Assembly: GCA_039519185.1 (NCBI GenBank) | Contig: CM076846.1 | Location: 71,720,666 to 71,784,665 of the forward strand | Origin: Astragalus membranaceus | Taxonomy: Eukaryota > Streptophyta > Magnoliopsida > Fabales > Fabaceae | Direction: 5' to 3' | Length of the DNA: 64,000 nt | Part shown: positions 33,926-45,554 of the stretch, piece after piece | How the letters are laid out: each line of letters starts with the position of its first letter | Position numbering within the stretch: position 1 is the stretch's first letter | Translations under genes and position numbers: made by a program | The notes under the pieces: model-generated | What the model was told of the DNA's origin: nothing | Seen by the model: only the letters and a program-made list of their open reading frames with translations | Database searches by the model: none

Positions 33926-34042
33926 CAATGCAAGACCACACAACCCACCATCGTTAGTGTTTTTTGACAACACTGTCGTTAGTGTTAAGTAATGAATAGT
34001 AAGCTATTCTATAGAGCCTAAATTTCTTTTGGATATTACTTA

Positions 34043-34073
34043 CTAGTGTGTATGACCCGTGCGATGCACGGGT
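34043..34073 (-). mobile_element. Helitron 3' terminus, minus strand
   Basis: The minus strand reads hairpin acccgtgcatcgcacgggt (34073-34055), then a short AT-rich spacer, then CTAG (34046-34043) followed by T. Hairpin, spacer and CTRR plus T is the Helitron 3' end. The same hairpin type closes the Helitron at 40421-41926. The 5' end was not located. Confidence 0.5.
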
Positions 34074-34364
34074 ATACATAACCTTTGGAACATATTAAAA
34101 GATTGGACTATTATTTGATATAATATTTTTTTATAATATTAATATCAACACATTAGGAAATCGTCATCAACTTTACAAATAGAGTATCTAATATATTTAT
34201 CCACTTTTCGAAAAAAAAATCCACTTTTTTTGACAATATATATTTATCCACTTGGAAAGTCTATAATTAAACATATATAGTGGAATATATAATATTTGTT
34301 TAACATTGAATTACAAATTGTATGTCCAATAAATTACACCTCAATAAAAATAATTTTTTTTCAC

Positions 34365-34416
<52 letters not shown>

Positions 34417-35029
34417 GTTTCTACCAAATATATATTATATGTTGGATACAATGTTTTTAGGAAAAAGTAAACAAAAAAGTCAAAAAAAAATTCAGGCGAT
34501 TCAAGCGGGTCAATTGCCAGTTCAAAGTAGTTCAACTACGTTTCAATCCGCTCTAACCTAGTAAATGATGGTTTAACCAAACTGCGGTTCAATTGCAATT
34601 GAACCAACCAATTGACTGCTCATTTCCGGCTCAACTGGTTGAACCAATCTGTCTGTTTTTATAACACTGGTTAATTTTACTTTCGCCACAATATTTATAT
34701 ACTCTAATTGCCATATTTGTTTGATTTTTATCACAATTATAGTATAATAATAGTAACATAGTAATTGTATAAAGATAAGAAAAAAATTAATTTGTATGAA
34801 AAATTATGAAAAAAAATATAAAAAAGTGCAACAATAGTTGGATTTTTTTTTTGACAAAAACAACAACAACAATAGTTGGATGATTTTTTTTTTTGACAAC
34901 AAACAATAGTTGGATGATAGTTGGTTATATTGAATTAACATATTGATTGAAATTAATATTAACATATATAAGACATACATGTATAGTATTACTAATTACT
35001 AATTAGTCCATGACTTATTAGTCCTTAAA
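34074..35029. other. AT-rich DNA, no gene seen
   Basis: It contains the TA repeat and a stretch at about 34495-34670 with ggttcaa/ttgaacc words ending in gtttttataacactgg. This recalls the hAT-type end at 63302-63318 but has no partner. A caacaatagttggatgat word is repeated at 34870-34920. Confidence 0.5.
34368..34413. repeat. (TA)n microsatellite
   Basis: About 22 TA units. Confidence 0.9.
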
Positions 35030-35365
35030 TTTTAAAAAAGTTCAATTTAATCCCTGAAGTTAATAGTATTACTAATTAGTCCAAGACATTTCTAAATTTT
35101 ATTCAATTTAGTCCCTCAAATTCTGTGTCTATTTGGTCCCTCACTTTTACAACTTAATATCAATTAAGTCACTCACTTTTCCAAATATCAGGGACCAAAC
35201 AGTTACTAAGTTGTAAAAGCCAAAGACTTAATTGATATCATGTTGTAAAATTCAAGGATCCAACAGAAATTGAGAATTTGGGAGACTAAATTGAAGAACA
35301 CTTGAAAATGTCAAAGACTAATTAGTAACATTGTTAATATTAGAAACTAAATTGAACTTTTTTTT
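35030..35365. repeat. Long fold-back repeat (MITE-like)
   Basis: The left half (aaagttcaatttaatccct...gacttaattgatat type words) is the diverged inverse of the right half, meeting near 35195. Arms are about 150 bases. Words such as tttagtccct/agggactaaa are typical of a very common plant fold-back family. No coding frame. Confidence 0.6.
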
Positions 35366-35399
35366 TAAAAATTTGGGAGATGAAATTAGCTATTAATAG

Positions 35400-35575
35400 A
35401 CTTAATTGAACTTTGCTCTTGGATGAGAAGATAAGGATCTCTTCCAGCTTAACCAAGGTCTTTGATTCGAATCTAGCCTGTTAAATCTCTTGAGAGAGAA
35501 CTTTGCCACACATCGTGCATCCTACCCAACTCGAGGAATTAGTCTCTACAGTTGCACGCAGAGACTTTTCTAAGT
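35400..35575 (+). mobile_element. SINE, diverged
   Basis: It contains a B-box-like tgattcgaatct (about 35462-35473) and an actcgaggaattagtctctacagt block. That block nearly matches the same 3' core in the SINE at 46872-47057 (ctcgagggattagtctctacagt). Same family, older copy; target-site duplication not seen. Confidence 0.55.
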
Positions 35576-37099
35576 ACATGATTGATTATTAAGTCAATTT
35601 ATTAAATTTAAGTCCTTTGATTTGGTAAATAAAAAAGTCCTTTGATTTGTTACTGTTTCTACAAAATACAATTTCTTCGTGCAAGGAAAATACAATTACA
35701 GTGAAGACCACATCCTCAAGTCCCTCGTCAATCTCTTCGTCAATGTCGTCGCTGCGAACTCCCTCTTGAATTCCTAATTGGTCTCGCTTATTTCAAAAAT
35801 TTGACCCTTCGAACCTTATTCCCTTACTTGTTTCCTCTCTCCTCTGGAAAATGAAATGCTAGCGATCAAACTGTAGCAGCATTCTTCTCATATGAAAATT
35901 GAGAGGCTACCGATGATAGGATTAATGTGTTTTTTTAAAATACCCTGAAAAAATATTACTGAGCTCTTCTTTGAGATTATATTTTATTGGTTTAATGTGG
36001 TCATATTTTTTGGGCATATTTTGGAGAATTTGATAATTGATACTTTATTCCATGAAAGGGAAAGATCCCATTGAATGCTCGTCATATACTTGAATGAACT
36101 AATTTTACACCAAATTTTTGGGTCTGTTAGGGTATTATATTATGTTAGTGAGATAATTTTTTTTTTTGACAAATGTGAGATTTTTTTTTTTGCATATTGG
36201 TAACTTTATCATTTTAGTAGCTAGGTTCCTTTTGTCAAAAAAAAGGTAATGTAGGTTCTTAAGATGGAGAGACATTTACATGGCATCAGCTGCGGCCTTT
36301 GTTATTGTTTCGCAAATATAAGAGAACATTTAATTACTTACGTTCTCATCTTTTAATTACTTACGTTCTCATCTTTTACTCCTCACTGTGTGCCACCATG
36401 AGTTTCACGGCATTCGTGAATGCCACATCTTAACATTCAATATATTTTCTTGTTTGTCCCACTCAAAATTTCTGATTTTCAGTTGTATTATATGGCTTGG
36501 TGTAGATTCTGATCAGTATCAATTAACCTGTGGAAGTGAAATACAAAAGTTTAAAATGGTTTCAGACTTTCTACACACAAAGCACATTAAAAAAGACATA
36601 GTTTCATCTATTACATTTTTTTTTGGATTTCAACTTATGGCTTTGCTTGTTCACTTATGCATCAAAAAACAGTAACATCTTTCCGCCTCAATTTAATTCA
36701 ATTATTATTGTAGCTTGTATATGACATTCACATACTCATAAAGTTGTTTTATCACCAATATGTAGGTTTTGTGGATGCTCTTGGAAGGCTGTGGGAATCG
36801 GTTAGTCTTTCATACTTGTGATTTCTTAAACAAACAACTGCTAAATCTTTTACTCGGTTTGTTCAGGGTCTCAACTTTGTTCAAAAAATGTTCTCTTTTG
36901 CTTTCTCATTAGAAGTGTTGCATTTAAAAAAAATCAACTCATGGATCCACATAGATTTTGAGAATCGGAATCTCAAAACAACAAAACTGAATTAGCTCCA
37001 AATTATATATCAAATAGAAGTCATAAAGCTAATCTTAATTTCTGAAGTAGTACGTTCTATTGAAAAATTGAAAAATATATATATTTCTTAAACACTTAG
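35576..37099. other. AT-rich intergenic DNA
   Basis: No supportable gene. A 24-base word (taattacttacgttctcatc...) is duplicated in tandem at 36331-36378. The 95-codon frame at 36388-36675 is unremarkable and has no recognised motif. Confidence 0.55.
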
Positions 37100-37113
37100 A
37101 GTAAGAAATCACT

Positions 37114-38415
37114 ACGCGTGGGCAATGCTACTTGGAGGGATGAGAGAGAAGCTCCCCATTCTCTCTAGAAACCTCTTTTCTCCTCCCAACCCTAGGGTTA
37201 GTGGAGGCTCTCCCCTCGTCCTTGGAGGTCTTCCACTCCACCATGGAGGATCCACCCCTCTCTTTGGAGGTCTCTTCCCCCCCATTGGTTGGGGCCCGTC
37301 GTTGTCCTCTCCCCTTTCTTAACCCCCACCGCCAATCTCTTCCATCAACCACCTCACCGCCGCCACCACCCACCAAACACCATTCCCCCTTCCTTGCGTT
37401 TCCTGTTGGCCGATCCTTCCACCACCACCTCCCAAAACCCCATCCAGCCATAACCACCTCCGATCCACTAGGTTCTGCTCACCACCGATCAACCGCCGCC
37501 GCCTCTGTGGATCTAACGCTCGCTCCACCGTCGCCTCACAAGGAGATCCTCTGTTTCCTCTTTGGGGGTAAGGACTCTCACCGGAAACCTGCTGCTGCAT
37601 TCTCCCGCTACCTTAGGTCTGATGGCGCCGGCGCTCCGGCCACCGCCCGAACCACCACCACCGTTCAACGAGTAGGACCGGGAGGGAACTCTTTCTCCCT
37701 TAACATCGCTGCTTCACAGGTTAGTCATAACTACTGCTTCATCATTTTGCTTGGCCCCATTTCGGCCACCACCCAAACCACCATGGTTGCAACTTGTTGT
37801 CCTTGGACTTTTGGTCTCTGGACAGCGTTATGGTGCCCCTTTGGTGCTTCGGTTCTATGTTTTGTGTTTCAGCAATTTTTGGCCTAAAGATGCATATCTA
37901 GTGTTTGCTGAAAGTCCCCATAGAACTGTTGGTTGCCTAAGCACTTGGTTGTGGTCCTGGTTTCATTATATGGAGACCGTTAGAACCTGTGGAGTTGATA
38001 CCTCTTTAGATGGCCTCTCCTATTACCATCTGGCCTCGTTTTCTCCGGCAATGGCGGTTAATCTTTAGACCAATTTGAGTCGAATGGAGTGTACACAAGT
38101 CAAAGATATCATCCGTAATTGGATTGTGAGAAAGACTGCGGAGTCTCAATCAATGATTACCTATACCTGGGAGCTGAAGCTACTGATAATCAGGATGTTA
38201 GGTCATTGTGTTTGGGTTGGTTATGTCCTTAGGGCCTCTAAACTGTCTAAATGTAATGGTTCCAATGCTCATATTCCCTATGTAGTAGTTTATTTTAAAC
38301 ATGTTGATCTTAGATTTCGGTTTGGAAATGTCCGACCTCACCTACTTCATGTATATTGTCATTACGATCTCGTTATCAATTGAATGAAGGATGTTAACTT
38401 TCAAAAAGAAAATAC
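37114..38415 (+). mobile_element. Retroposon with LINE-type tail and perfect 14-bp duplications
   Basis: The perfect word agtaagaaatcact flanks the element at 37100-37113 and 38416-38429. The right end is A-rich (ttcaaaaagaaaatac). Long variable duplications plus an A-rich tail show insertion by LINE-type target-primed reverse transcription. The body starts GC/CT-rich (to about 37680) with Pro/Ser-rich chance frames, then becomes ordinary sequence. No RT or endonuclease is visible, so it is a non-autonomous LINE derivative or a retroposed transcript. Frames at 37201-37887, 37751-38068 and 38075-38383 are not assigned. Confidence 0.8.
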
Positions 38416-38429
38416 AGTAAGAAATCACT

Positions 38430-38933
38430 TGATAGTTAGAAAACCTTCCTTTCATTCCTAAATCGTAAAGAAGATTAAGGGGAAAGAAAGATCTAACTAA
38501 ATTTTCTTAAAACATGAAGAATACTATTACATTCATGATAGAAATAATACCTCCAACAAAGACCACAAAGTATAACACGAAAAATGGTGCTTCCAATCAA
38601 TTTTAGACCCTACAAATAATAAATCATCAGTCAGTAAATGCAATATGAAATAGGGAGAAAAAGATGTATTTCGGTATTCAAAAATAATAGTGCGGGTGCA
38701 GGAAAATTTCAGTAAAAAACAAATAGTGCGGGCGCTTGAAAATGGTGGTGATGAGTGAGATGTGGCCGCTTTATATCGGTAAATATGGTTGAGACCTTAG
38801 GCTATTCCTATATTAATTGATTGATTCAGGCGAGCATAAAATAGTAAACTTTGGATGGTATATTAAATAATTAGCAAATATCGAATTACAAAATCAATTA
38901 TAATTCTAATTCTAAATTTATACAATTGATATA
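38430..38933. other. Intergenic DNA, no gene seen
   Basis: No frame, RNA gene or element end could be supported. A word aatagtgcgggtgc/aaatagtgcgggcgc is repeated near 38687 and 38722. Confidence 0.55.
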
Positions 38934-39588
38934 TGTTGGGTTATGATGCTACAGCGTCATATGCATTTTGCCTGGACCTTACCAGGTGCTATAACATCGC
39001 CTGCAGCATCTCTGCGTGGATCTGTTATTGTTTCTGTTATGACAGTTATTTCTGCTAATGCTGCTGTAACCATTTCTGTTTGGGTTAGTTATAATTAGTT
39101 AGTTAGTTATAACTGATGTAACAAAGTTGTATGGGTTTGGGGTAGTCATGAGCTATTATATAAAGCTCCACCTTAGGGGGTTTTATGTGTGAGATAGATC
39201 ATTATCACATTTCAGAAAATAACATTGGGAAACACTTGTGAGAGAAAATCTGAGTGATCAGTGAGTGGTAAAACGCCTGGGTGATTGGGTTCATGAGAGC
39301 ATTGCCTATGTGCTTTGAATGTATCATGTGGTGTAACTCTTGATCAAGATAGTGGAAATCTTCAAGTCGGATTCTGTCCCCAGAGTAGGAGAATTAACTC
39401 CGAACTAGGTTACCATCTTGGGTGTTCATTTTCTCTATCCTTTATCTCTTTTCTTTAATTGTTTTCTTGGATTTCATATATATTATCTTGACAGCGCTGT
39501 AGCATCAGGTGCTGCAGCACTGTGCAGTTATTCCACAATTTGTGTGTTCTTGTTTTTCCAGGTTCATTGACACGCGTGAATTACAACA
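38934..39588 (+). mobile_element. Copia-type 5' LTR
   Basis: TGTTGGGTTATG...TTACAACA, 655 bases, with TATA-like attatataaagc at 39156. It is followed at 39591 by tggtatcagtag, a degraded tRNA-Met primer-binding site, and then by gag at 39627. No 3' LTR lies in the window, so the element is truncated. Confidence 0.8.
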
Positions 39589-39626
39589 ATTGGTATCAGT
39601 AGAAAGGTTGAATCGGTATTGGAATC

Positions 39627-39908
39627 ATGGTGTCAACAAAATACGAAGTGGACAAGTTCAACGGCAAGAACGATTTCGGGTTGTGGCGCATCAAGATGAA
39701 GGCTATGCTTGCACAACAGGTATTTGTTGGTGCGTTGAAGGGTGAGAATGGCTTACCATCAAGGCTCACTGCAGAGGAGAAGGCAGAGGCAATGGAAAAG
39801 GCTCATGGAGCGCTTATTCTCAGTTTGGGTGACAAACCACTCAGAGAAGTCATTAAAGAAACAACTCCAGCAGCAATTTGGCTGAAGTTGGAGAGTCTTT
39901 ATATGTAA
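39627..39908 (+). pseudogene. Copia gag N-terminal fragment
   Basis: It begins at ATG 39627 and contains KFNGKNDFGLWRIKMKAML, the conserved start of plant Copia Gag (DUF4219/UBN2 type), then TAEEKAEAMEKAHGALILSLGD. The frame ends at 39908 where unrelated SINE-like sequence begins. Gag forms the virus-like particle; the rest is missing. Confidence 0.82.
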
Positions 39909-40057
39909 CATCCTGGGCCATTTTCTTACTTAGTAGGCTACCCAGCGATGCACTCATGATCTTCTCTACCTCCCATGTAGAGTTTTTGCCTTCCGTGGGA
40001 ATCGAACCATGTACCCTGAGGCTTAGGTATGCTCAATGCATTCCCACTACCAATTGA
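39909..40057 (-). mobile_element. tRNA-related SINE-like sequence
   Basis: The minus strand reads tagctcaattggtagtggg (A box, about 40057-40038) and then ggttcgattccc (B box, about 40006-39995), the internal RNA polymerase III promoter spacing of a tRNA-derived element. The sequence continues to about 39909, where it joins truncated Copia gag. It lacks an A-tail. Its head is duplicated in inverse orientation at 40067-40092. Confidence 0.55.
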
Positions 40058-40092
40058 GCTAGTAGTTCAATTGGTAGTGGGAATGCATTGAG
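40032..40092. repeat. Perfect 26-bp inverted repeat of a tRNA-like head
   Basis: Arms at 40032-40057 and 40067-40092 are perfect inverse copies around a 9-base loop (gctagtagt). Each arm contains tcaattggtagtggg, the A-box half of a tRNA-like promoter, so two pol III A boxes face outward. Confidence 0.85.
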
Positions 40093-40420
40093 GCTATGAG
40101 AGATTGCTTGCACACCTTGGGCAGAGCCGCGAAACGTCTTAAAGAGAGCGACTTATAAGTCTGTCCGCGACTCAGTCTATTTTGTTCGTGTTCGTCAGTG
40201 TGTTCGTAATTGTTCCGACAAGAAGGGACACATATATGCCCCTTTTGGAGATAAAGGTTAGATATTGACTTCGGGAGGACATCCCCATTCAACTGAAGTC
40301 TATTTTATTTTGACTTTCTTGAGTATGGAACAGAAAGATTTGTTAAAGCTTACACATTTTGATAACTTGATAGTCTCATATTTTAGTGAGTTTCTCTTTT
40401 GTTGCCTGTAATTTCATCTA
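40093..40420. other. Unassigned sequence between SINE and Helitron
   Basis: GC-richer than its surroundings to about 40300. No coding frame with a recognised product was found on either strand. Confidence 0.5.
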
Positions 40421-41926
40421 TCTACTCTAATATAATAAATCTACTCTAATAAAATCAAATGCTAATAAAATGACATTTTTAGACATTCTACTAGATTGCC
40501 AAGTCTCCAGTTTTAAGGGTAAAATAGTAATATACTCGCTAAAAGCCAAAATATAATCAGCTTTTGCAGCTTTTGAGACAAATAGGGACTGAAAAGTGAC
40601 AGTTAACTGAAAAGTGAGACAAAAACTGATAGTTAACTGAAAAGTAACAGAAAAAACAGAATAAAAAACATTAACTGAAAAGCTGCTGCGGTCAAGCTGA
40701 CACGCGTGTCAGCCGTCTAATTATAGGTTTTTGCAAAAAATATAATTGCAACAAACGTGAAAGGATCAAAGGTGAAACTATTTATGTTGCAAGTAATCAT
40801 TATCCCCATATCTAACAAACTTGAAACATATTTTGGATCAAACAGTATAATAAAAATAATCAAAAAAATTACTAAAACCATAATTTAATTAATTTGTTAT
40901 AACTATCTATTAAAATTACTAAAATCAATCATTTTAACTACTAACAAAATTTTCAATGTGTCAAAAAAAAACTTTCAAAAAAAATTATTTTAATAATCTA
41001 ATATTTTAATTAAAATAACTAAATTAATATTAATAGATCTAGAATTTACTATATTACTATAATCTATCTATTAAAACTACTAAAATTAATCAATTTAACC
41101 ACTAACAATTATAAAAAAATGTAACCACTAACAAAAATTCCAAAGTATTTTTTAATAATTTAATTAAAATAATTAAATTAATATTAAATGATCTAAAATT
41201 TACTATTTACAATAATCTATTGAAACTATTAAAACAAATCAATTTAACCACTAAATGTTGTCAAAAAAGAATATAACAACTATCAAAAATTCAAAAAAAG
41301 CTTTTTTAAGTAATTTAATAAAATTGATTAAATTAATATTAAATGATCTAGCAACGAGAGACTGGCAATGAGATCGGCAACTAGACCAACAACGAGAGTG
41401 GCAACGAGAGACTGGCAATGAGATCGGCAACTAGACCGACAATGAGAGTGCCAACGAGAGTGGCAACGATAGAGGTAACAAGAGCGCCAACGGGAGGAGG
41501 GCCAACGGGAGTGCCAACAGGGATGCATATTTTACCTAAAATCTCATTTTTCATTTTTTTCATTTTTACTCCATTATTAAAATTATTAACGGGAGTGACA
41601 GCGAGAGAGGTAACGAGAGCACCAACGGGAGGGCCAACGAGGATGCAAACGGGAGGGTCAACGGGGATGCATATTTTACCTCCAATGTCCAAATATATTA
41701 TTATGGATCAATGTAATTCTGATTGTTAATCTCCTTTAATTTCTTCGACTCAATATAATTTTCATTTGTCTGTTATATGACATAATACCTATCTCTTTGA
41801 ATTTCAAATCATACATTTTGGACATCGTTCACAACTTATGATTATCTTCTAAATTACTATTATGACTTCATGGCAATACACCGACCATACAGTATTACCC
41901 GTGCGTATCCACGGGTAAAATACTAG
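40421..41926 (+). mobile_element. Non-autonomous Helitron
   Basis: It begins TCTACTCTAATATAATAAA at 40421, directly after A, and ends CTAG at 41923-41926, directly before T, as for Helitron insertion between A and T without target duplication. A hairpin (acccgtg...cacgggt, 41897-41916) sits 7 bases before the CTAG. There is no Rep/helicase. The 1.5-kb interior is AT-rich with several ctattaaaactactaaaa-type repeats and carries a GC-richer tandem block at 41351-41675. Confidence 0.8.
41351..41675 (+). repeat. Tandem repeats inside the Helitron
   Basis: A 50-base unit at 41351-41400 is repeated at 41401-41450 with two changes. Further degenerate words (gccaacgggag, gaggtaacgagag, acggggatgcatattttacct) recur to 41675, including two copies of the atgcatattttacct block (41522 and 41667). 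ORFs over this block on both strands are low-complexity. Confidence 0.8.
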
Positions 41927-41927
41927 T

Positions 41928-42289
41928 TATCTGTATATATCAGTATATATCACAAGTGTTGATCCTACACCGTGTCTTAATTTAACCAAACATAATTTTC
42001 ATTGGTTTTATTTTAAATTTTCTTCCTGGTTGCTGCTCCATTACTAATGAAAGCTATATAGGGTAGGTGGAAGCATTTTAGCTCTTGAGACCCTAAAACG
42101 TGTTGTGGTTGCGGGCAACCGAGCCCCCCGGGATGCTCTTGTTGCACAAGGATTAGAGGTGTCAATTTGGCCCCAAGCCTAGTTTCGTTGGCCTCCAATC
42201 AAGCTCCATAAAATTGAAGCTCTCTATTAATGGGGTTTTTTAGCCCCAGCCCACACTTAATTTTTTTAGTGGGTTAGGGCTAGGGCTTT
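41928..42289. other. Unassigned, possible hAT-type end
   Basis: ttagaggtgtcaatttggcccc at 42152 resembles hAT terminal repeats of the CAGGGGTGTCAAT type. No partner end was found. Repeated tagccc/gggcta words follow. Confidence 0.3.
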
Positions 42290-43090
42290 GTGGGCTGGCC
42301 CCCAAATTTTATTCTCATTCTTTTTCCACTATTTACACCTCCATTTTCATTTTTCCACCCCCTTCCTCTTCTCCCTCCCTCTTACCACCACCTTCTCCCT
42401 CTCACCACAACCACTCACCACCACCACCACCACCTTTTTCCCTCTCACCATCACCACCTCCTCATCCCTCTCACCACCACCTCCTTATCCCTCTCGCCAC
42501 CACCACCCCACCTCTTTTCCCACTATTTATACCTCTACTTTCATTCTTTCACCCTCTTCCTCTTCTCCCTCACTCCCACCACCATCACCATCTTGTACTC
42601 ACCACCACCACCACCTTCCACTCACCACCGTCACCTCCTTTTCCCTCTCACCACCACACTCAACCACCATCACCTCCTTTTTCCTCTCACCACCACCACC
42701 ACCACCACCACCACCTATTTTCCCACTATTTACACCTCCACTTTTATTCTTTCACCCTCTTCCTCTTCTCCTTCACTCTCACCACAACCTCCTTTCCCTT
42801 TCACCACAACCACCACCACCACCACCTCTTTTTCACTCTCACCACCACCACCTCCTTTTCCCTCTCACCACCATCACACAACAACCACCACCTCCTTTTT
42901 CCTCTCACCACCACCACCACCACCACCACCACCACCTATTTTCCCACTATTTACACATCCACTTTCATTCTTTCACCCCTTTCCTCTTCTGCCTCTCTCA
43001 CCACCACCTCCTTCTCCCTCTCACCACAACCACCATGATCACTATCTCACACTCACCACCACCACTACCACCACCACCACCAAGAGTGGG
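42290..43090 (+). repeat. CCA/CTC-rich satellite with about 200-bp higher-order repeat
   Basis: Runs of (CCA)n and (CTC)n are broken by a recurring block (cactatttacacctcc, ttcattctttcaccc, cctcttctccct) at about 42326, 42519, 42721 and 42944. This gives four units of about 195-220 bases. The long overlapping frames across it (42288-43130, 42290-43108; Pro/Ser/His-rich) result from strand composition and are not genes. Confidence 0.85.
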
Positions 43091-43330
43091 TCATTTTTTG
43101 CAAAATAAATATTCAGGGCCCATGGGCTGAACTAGGCCATCAAAGTTGAGTGGATCATTTTTTGTAAAATAAATATTCAGGGCCTATGGTCTTGGCTGGG
43201 CCCACATGGGCCTTATAGGTTTGGGGCCTATGTGGGCCTTAGGATGGTGGGCTTTTGGGCCCATGTGTTTTTTGGCCCATGGGCCATGTGGACCTAGAGT
43301 GGGCTTTTGGGCCCAAGGACTTTAAGTAAG
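43085..43330. repeat. Duplicated block and GGGCCCA-rich stretch
   Basis: gtcattttttgcaaaataaat and attcagggcc at 43089-43120 recur at 43147-43180 (58-base duplication). From 43180 to 43320 the words gggcccatg, tgggcctta and gggcttttgggccc repeat on both strands and form short palindromes. Confidence 0.65.
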
Positions 43331-44085
43331 TACTAGTACCTTATATTAGAAATAATCCACTTTTAATTAGTTCAATATTTTATGCCTTGGAGTTCCAAAT
43401 TCATAAAAGAACTATATGCATTAACTGGTGGTATGAATTTCAATTGTAGGCCGGTCTTTTAATTTCAATTGTAGGCCAAGCCAACAATAACCGACATAAA
43501 CGTGACACTAAAGGGACAAAATAATTTGGATTTTTTTTACTCCGATCATTTCAGCTTATACCCATCATAAATTTTAAGACGAAAATACCCCTGGTTAAAT
43601 TATCTTAAATCGGATCAATATATAAGGTAGGTAGATCCGATTCACAAAAATAAAATGCGGATTTACGTATATCCGATTAGAATTAGTGGTGAAAAATCAA
43701 ATCTACCTTTAGGTAGATCCGATTTGTTAAAATATAAAAGCAGATATACCTATCAGTGGGGGCATGTCCGCTTTGTTAAAATGCAAATCGGATTTACCTC
43801 CCTGATAGGTAAATCCGCTTTGCAATTAACAAAGCGGATATACCTATCAGTGGGGGTATGTCCGCTTTGTTAAAATGCAAATCAGATGTACCTCCCTGAT
43901 AGGTAAATCTGATTTGTACTAAATTCGACGGGTAGGATTTGACTGCCACTATTGATCAACGGTGTAGATTGCATCGACAATATCAATGGTTGATAATCAT
44001 TGACGAATTCTATAAATACCCATTGTCAACCTCATTCTTTTCACTCAAAAGTTTCACTCTCACTTGCTTATTTCACTCATCCAAA

Positions 44086-44493
44086 ATGGAGATATGCCTC
44101 ACTCAACGCTCAGATGACAATAGGCTTTGCGGTATACATCATCGGGGCCAAATCACGATGGGAGAAGATGGTGTCCACTTCTGGAGTCCTCAGCCGGTGT
44201 TATGCAGAATCCACCGCGGCATGGGGTTTGAAGGTTTGAAGGATAAAGTGTGGTCCAAAGTTCAAGTGACTGGTGACGACCGTGACGTCACAAGTATCAC
44301 TTATCGCAAACCCTATCTTGGAGACGATGGCTGCGTTCACTTCTCGTACATGACAATCAAGACTGACGAAGACGTTGCGAACATGTTAAACATCCATGAC
44401 ACGCTTTAGGGGTATAAGCCGTTGGAGCTGTATGTGGAAACTCAACGGAGTGTGAATGATATTTTACGTTGTCTTCGAGAACCAGAATTTTAG
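44086..44493 (+). pseudogene. PB1-like gene of the Mutator-like element, one stop
   Basis: It begins at ATG 44086. It is homologous by eye to the minus-strand ORF at 32286-31876: same order of HHRG, CRI, YRK, DDG.V.FSYM, DEDVANML and LELYVET. A TAG at 44407-44409 interrupts the frame; the same frame continues through YKPLELYVET to a second stop at 44491-44493. The intact homologue has ordinary codons there, so this copy is a pseudogene. Likely a protein-interaction module of element origin. Confidence 0.6.
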
Positions 44494-44597
44494 GAAAATG
44501 TATATGTCTATTGTTATTGTAGTTGGTTATGTTTTATCTTTTATCGCATGAATGAAATCGAAATTTTAATGAAACTCTACAAATATAATAAACAAGA

Positions 44598-44654
<57 letters not shown>
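44598..44654. repeat. (AAT)n microsatellite
   Basis: About 19 AAT units between the two genes of the Mutator-like element. Confidence 0.92.
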
Positions 44655-44697
44655 CAAGTCATATAAAAATAGTTCAAACATACAATCCCACAAAACC

Positions 44698-45522
44698 CTA
44701 GTCACGCCTCGGTAGCATATCCAGTAACCGCGTGAAGCAAGCGTATCTCTGACTACCCATCCTAATGTCTCCGCTCCTAAGCCCCCTCCGAATCTCCTCC
44801 TCCATAATCTCGAGCAAATCTGGCTGTAATGGTGGTGCAGCTGGCTGTACTGGTGGTGGTGGTGGTGATGCAACCCGTAAGAGTCTAGGAATAGATGCCC
44901 TCACATACCAATGTAAGTAGTCCGGAGCAACCTGACCCAACTCCTCAGCAGGATAAGTAGTAAGCAAAACCTCCTCCACCACAGGCATATAATGTGCAAT
45001 ACGAAAAATGCAGTCTGAATGGCTCGGACGACCAGTAAGACGGTGACGTGGGATGACCTGCACGTACCCAAACTGTCCACTTGTTGTTCCTGATGCCCCT
45101 GTTGAGGCTGATACTGCTGCTGCTGCTGATAATACTGTTGCTGGTACACTACAAAAAAACCCGTTTTTCCGGCGAAAAAAATCCGCCGGAAATGCATCAA
45201 ATCCGCAGGAAAAGTGACGTTTCCCGCGGATTTTTTCTGTCGGAAATCCGCCGGTAAAACGCTCGTAGGTAACGATTTCCGGCTGAATTTCCGCTGGTAA
45301 TTTCCGGCGGATATTTCCGTCGGTAATTTCAGGGGGATTTTTTCCGCCAAAAAATGTACGTTTCCGACGGATTTTTTTCAATTTTTTTTAATAAAAATCG
45401 CCGGAAATTCAAAAAAAATCCGCCGGAAATGTAGCCGGAACATTTCCGGGGGATTTTTAAAAAAAAAGTTTTTTTTTTCGAATTTTATATTTATTTAATT
45501 AAGAAGTAATAGAAAAATTAAA

Positions 45523-45554
<32 letters not shown>

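Noticed and set aside
34495..34670. Second hAT-type element with ggttcaa words
   Set aside because: Only one possible end is recognisable; no partner or 8-bp duplication found.
37201..37887. 228-codon Pro/Ser-rich protein
   Set aside because: Three overlapping frames are open in this GC/CT-rich front part of a retroposon; no domain or conserved motif seen.
42288..43130. Two overlapping frames of over 270 codons, Pro/Ser/His-rich
   Set aside because: They are produced by CCA/CTC repeats in two phases; no domain, and frame openness follows from composition.
44577..44873. Minus-strand frame with His-run and poly-Ile
   Set aside because: Poly-Ile comes from the AAT microsatellite and the frame is a shadow of the mobile-domain-like gene.
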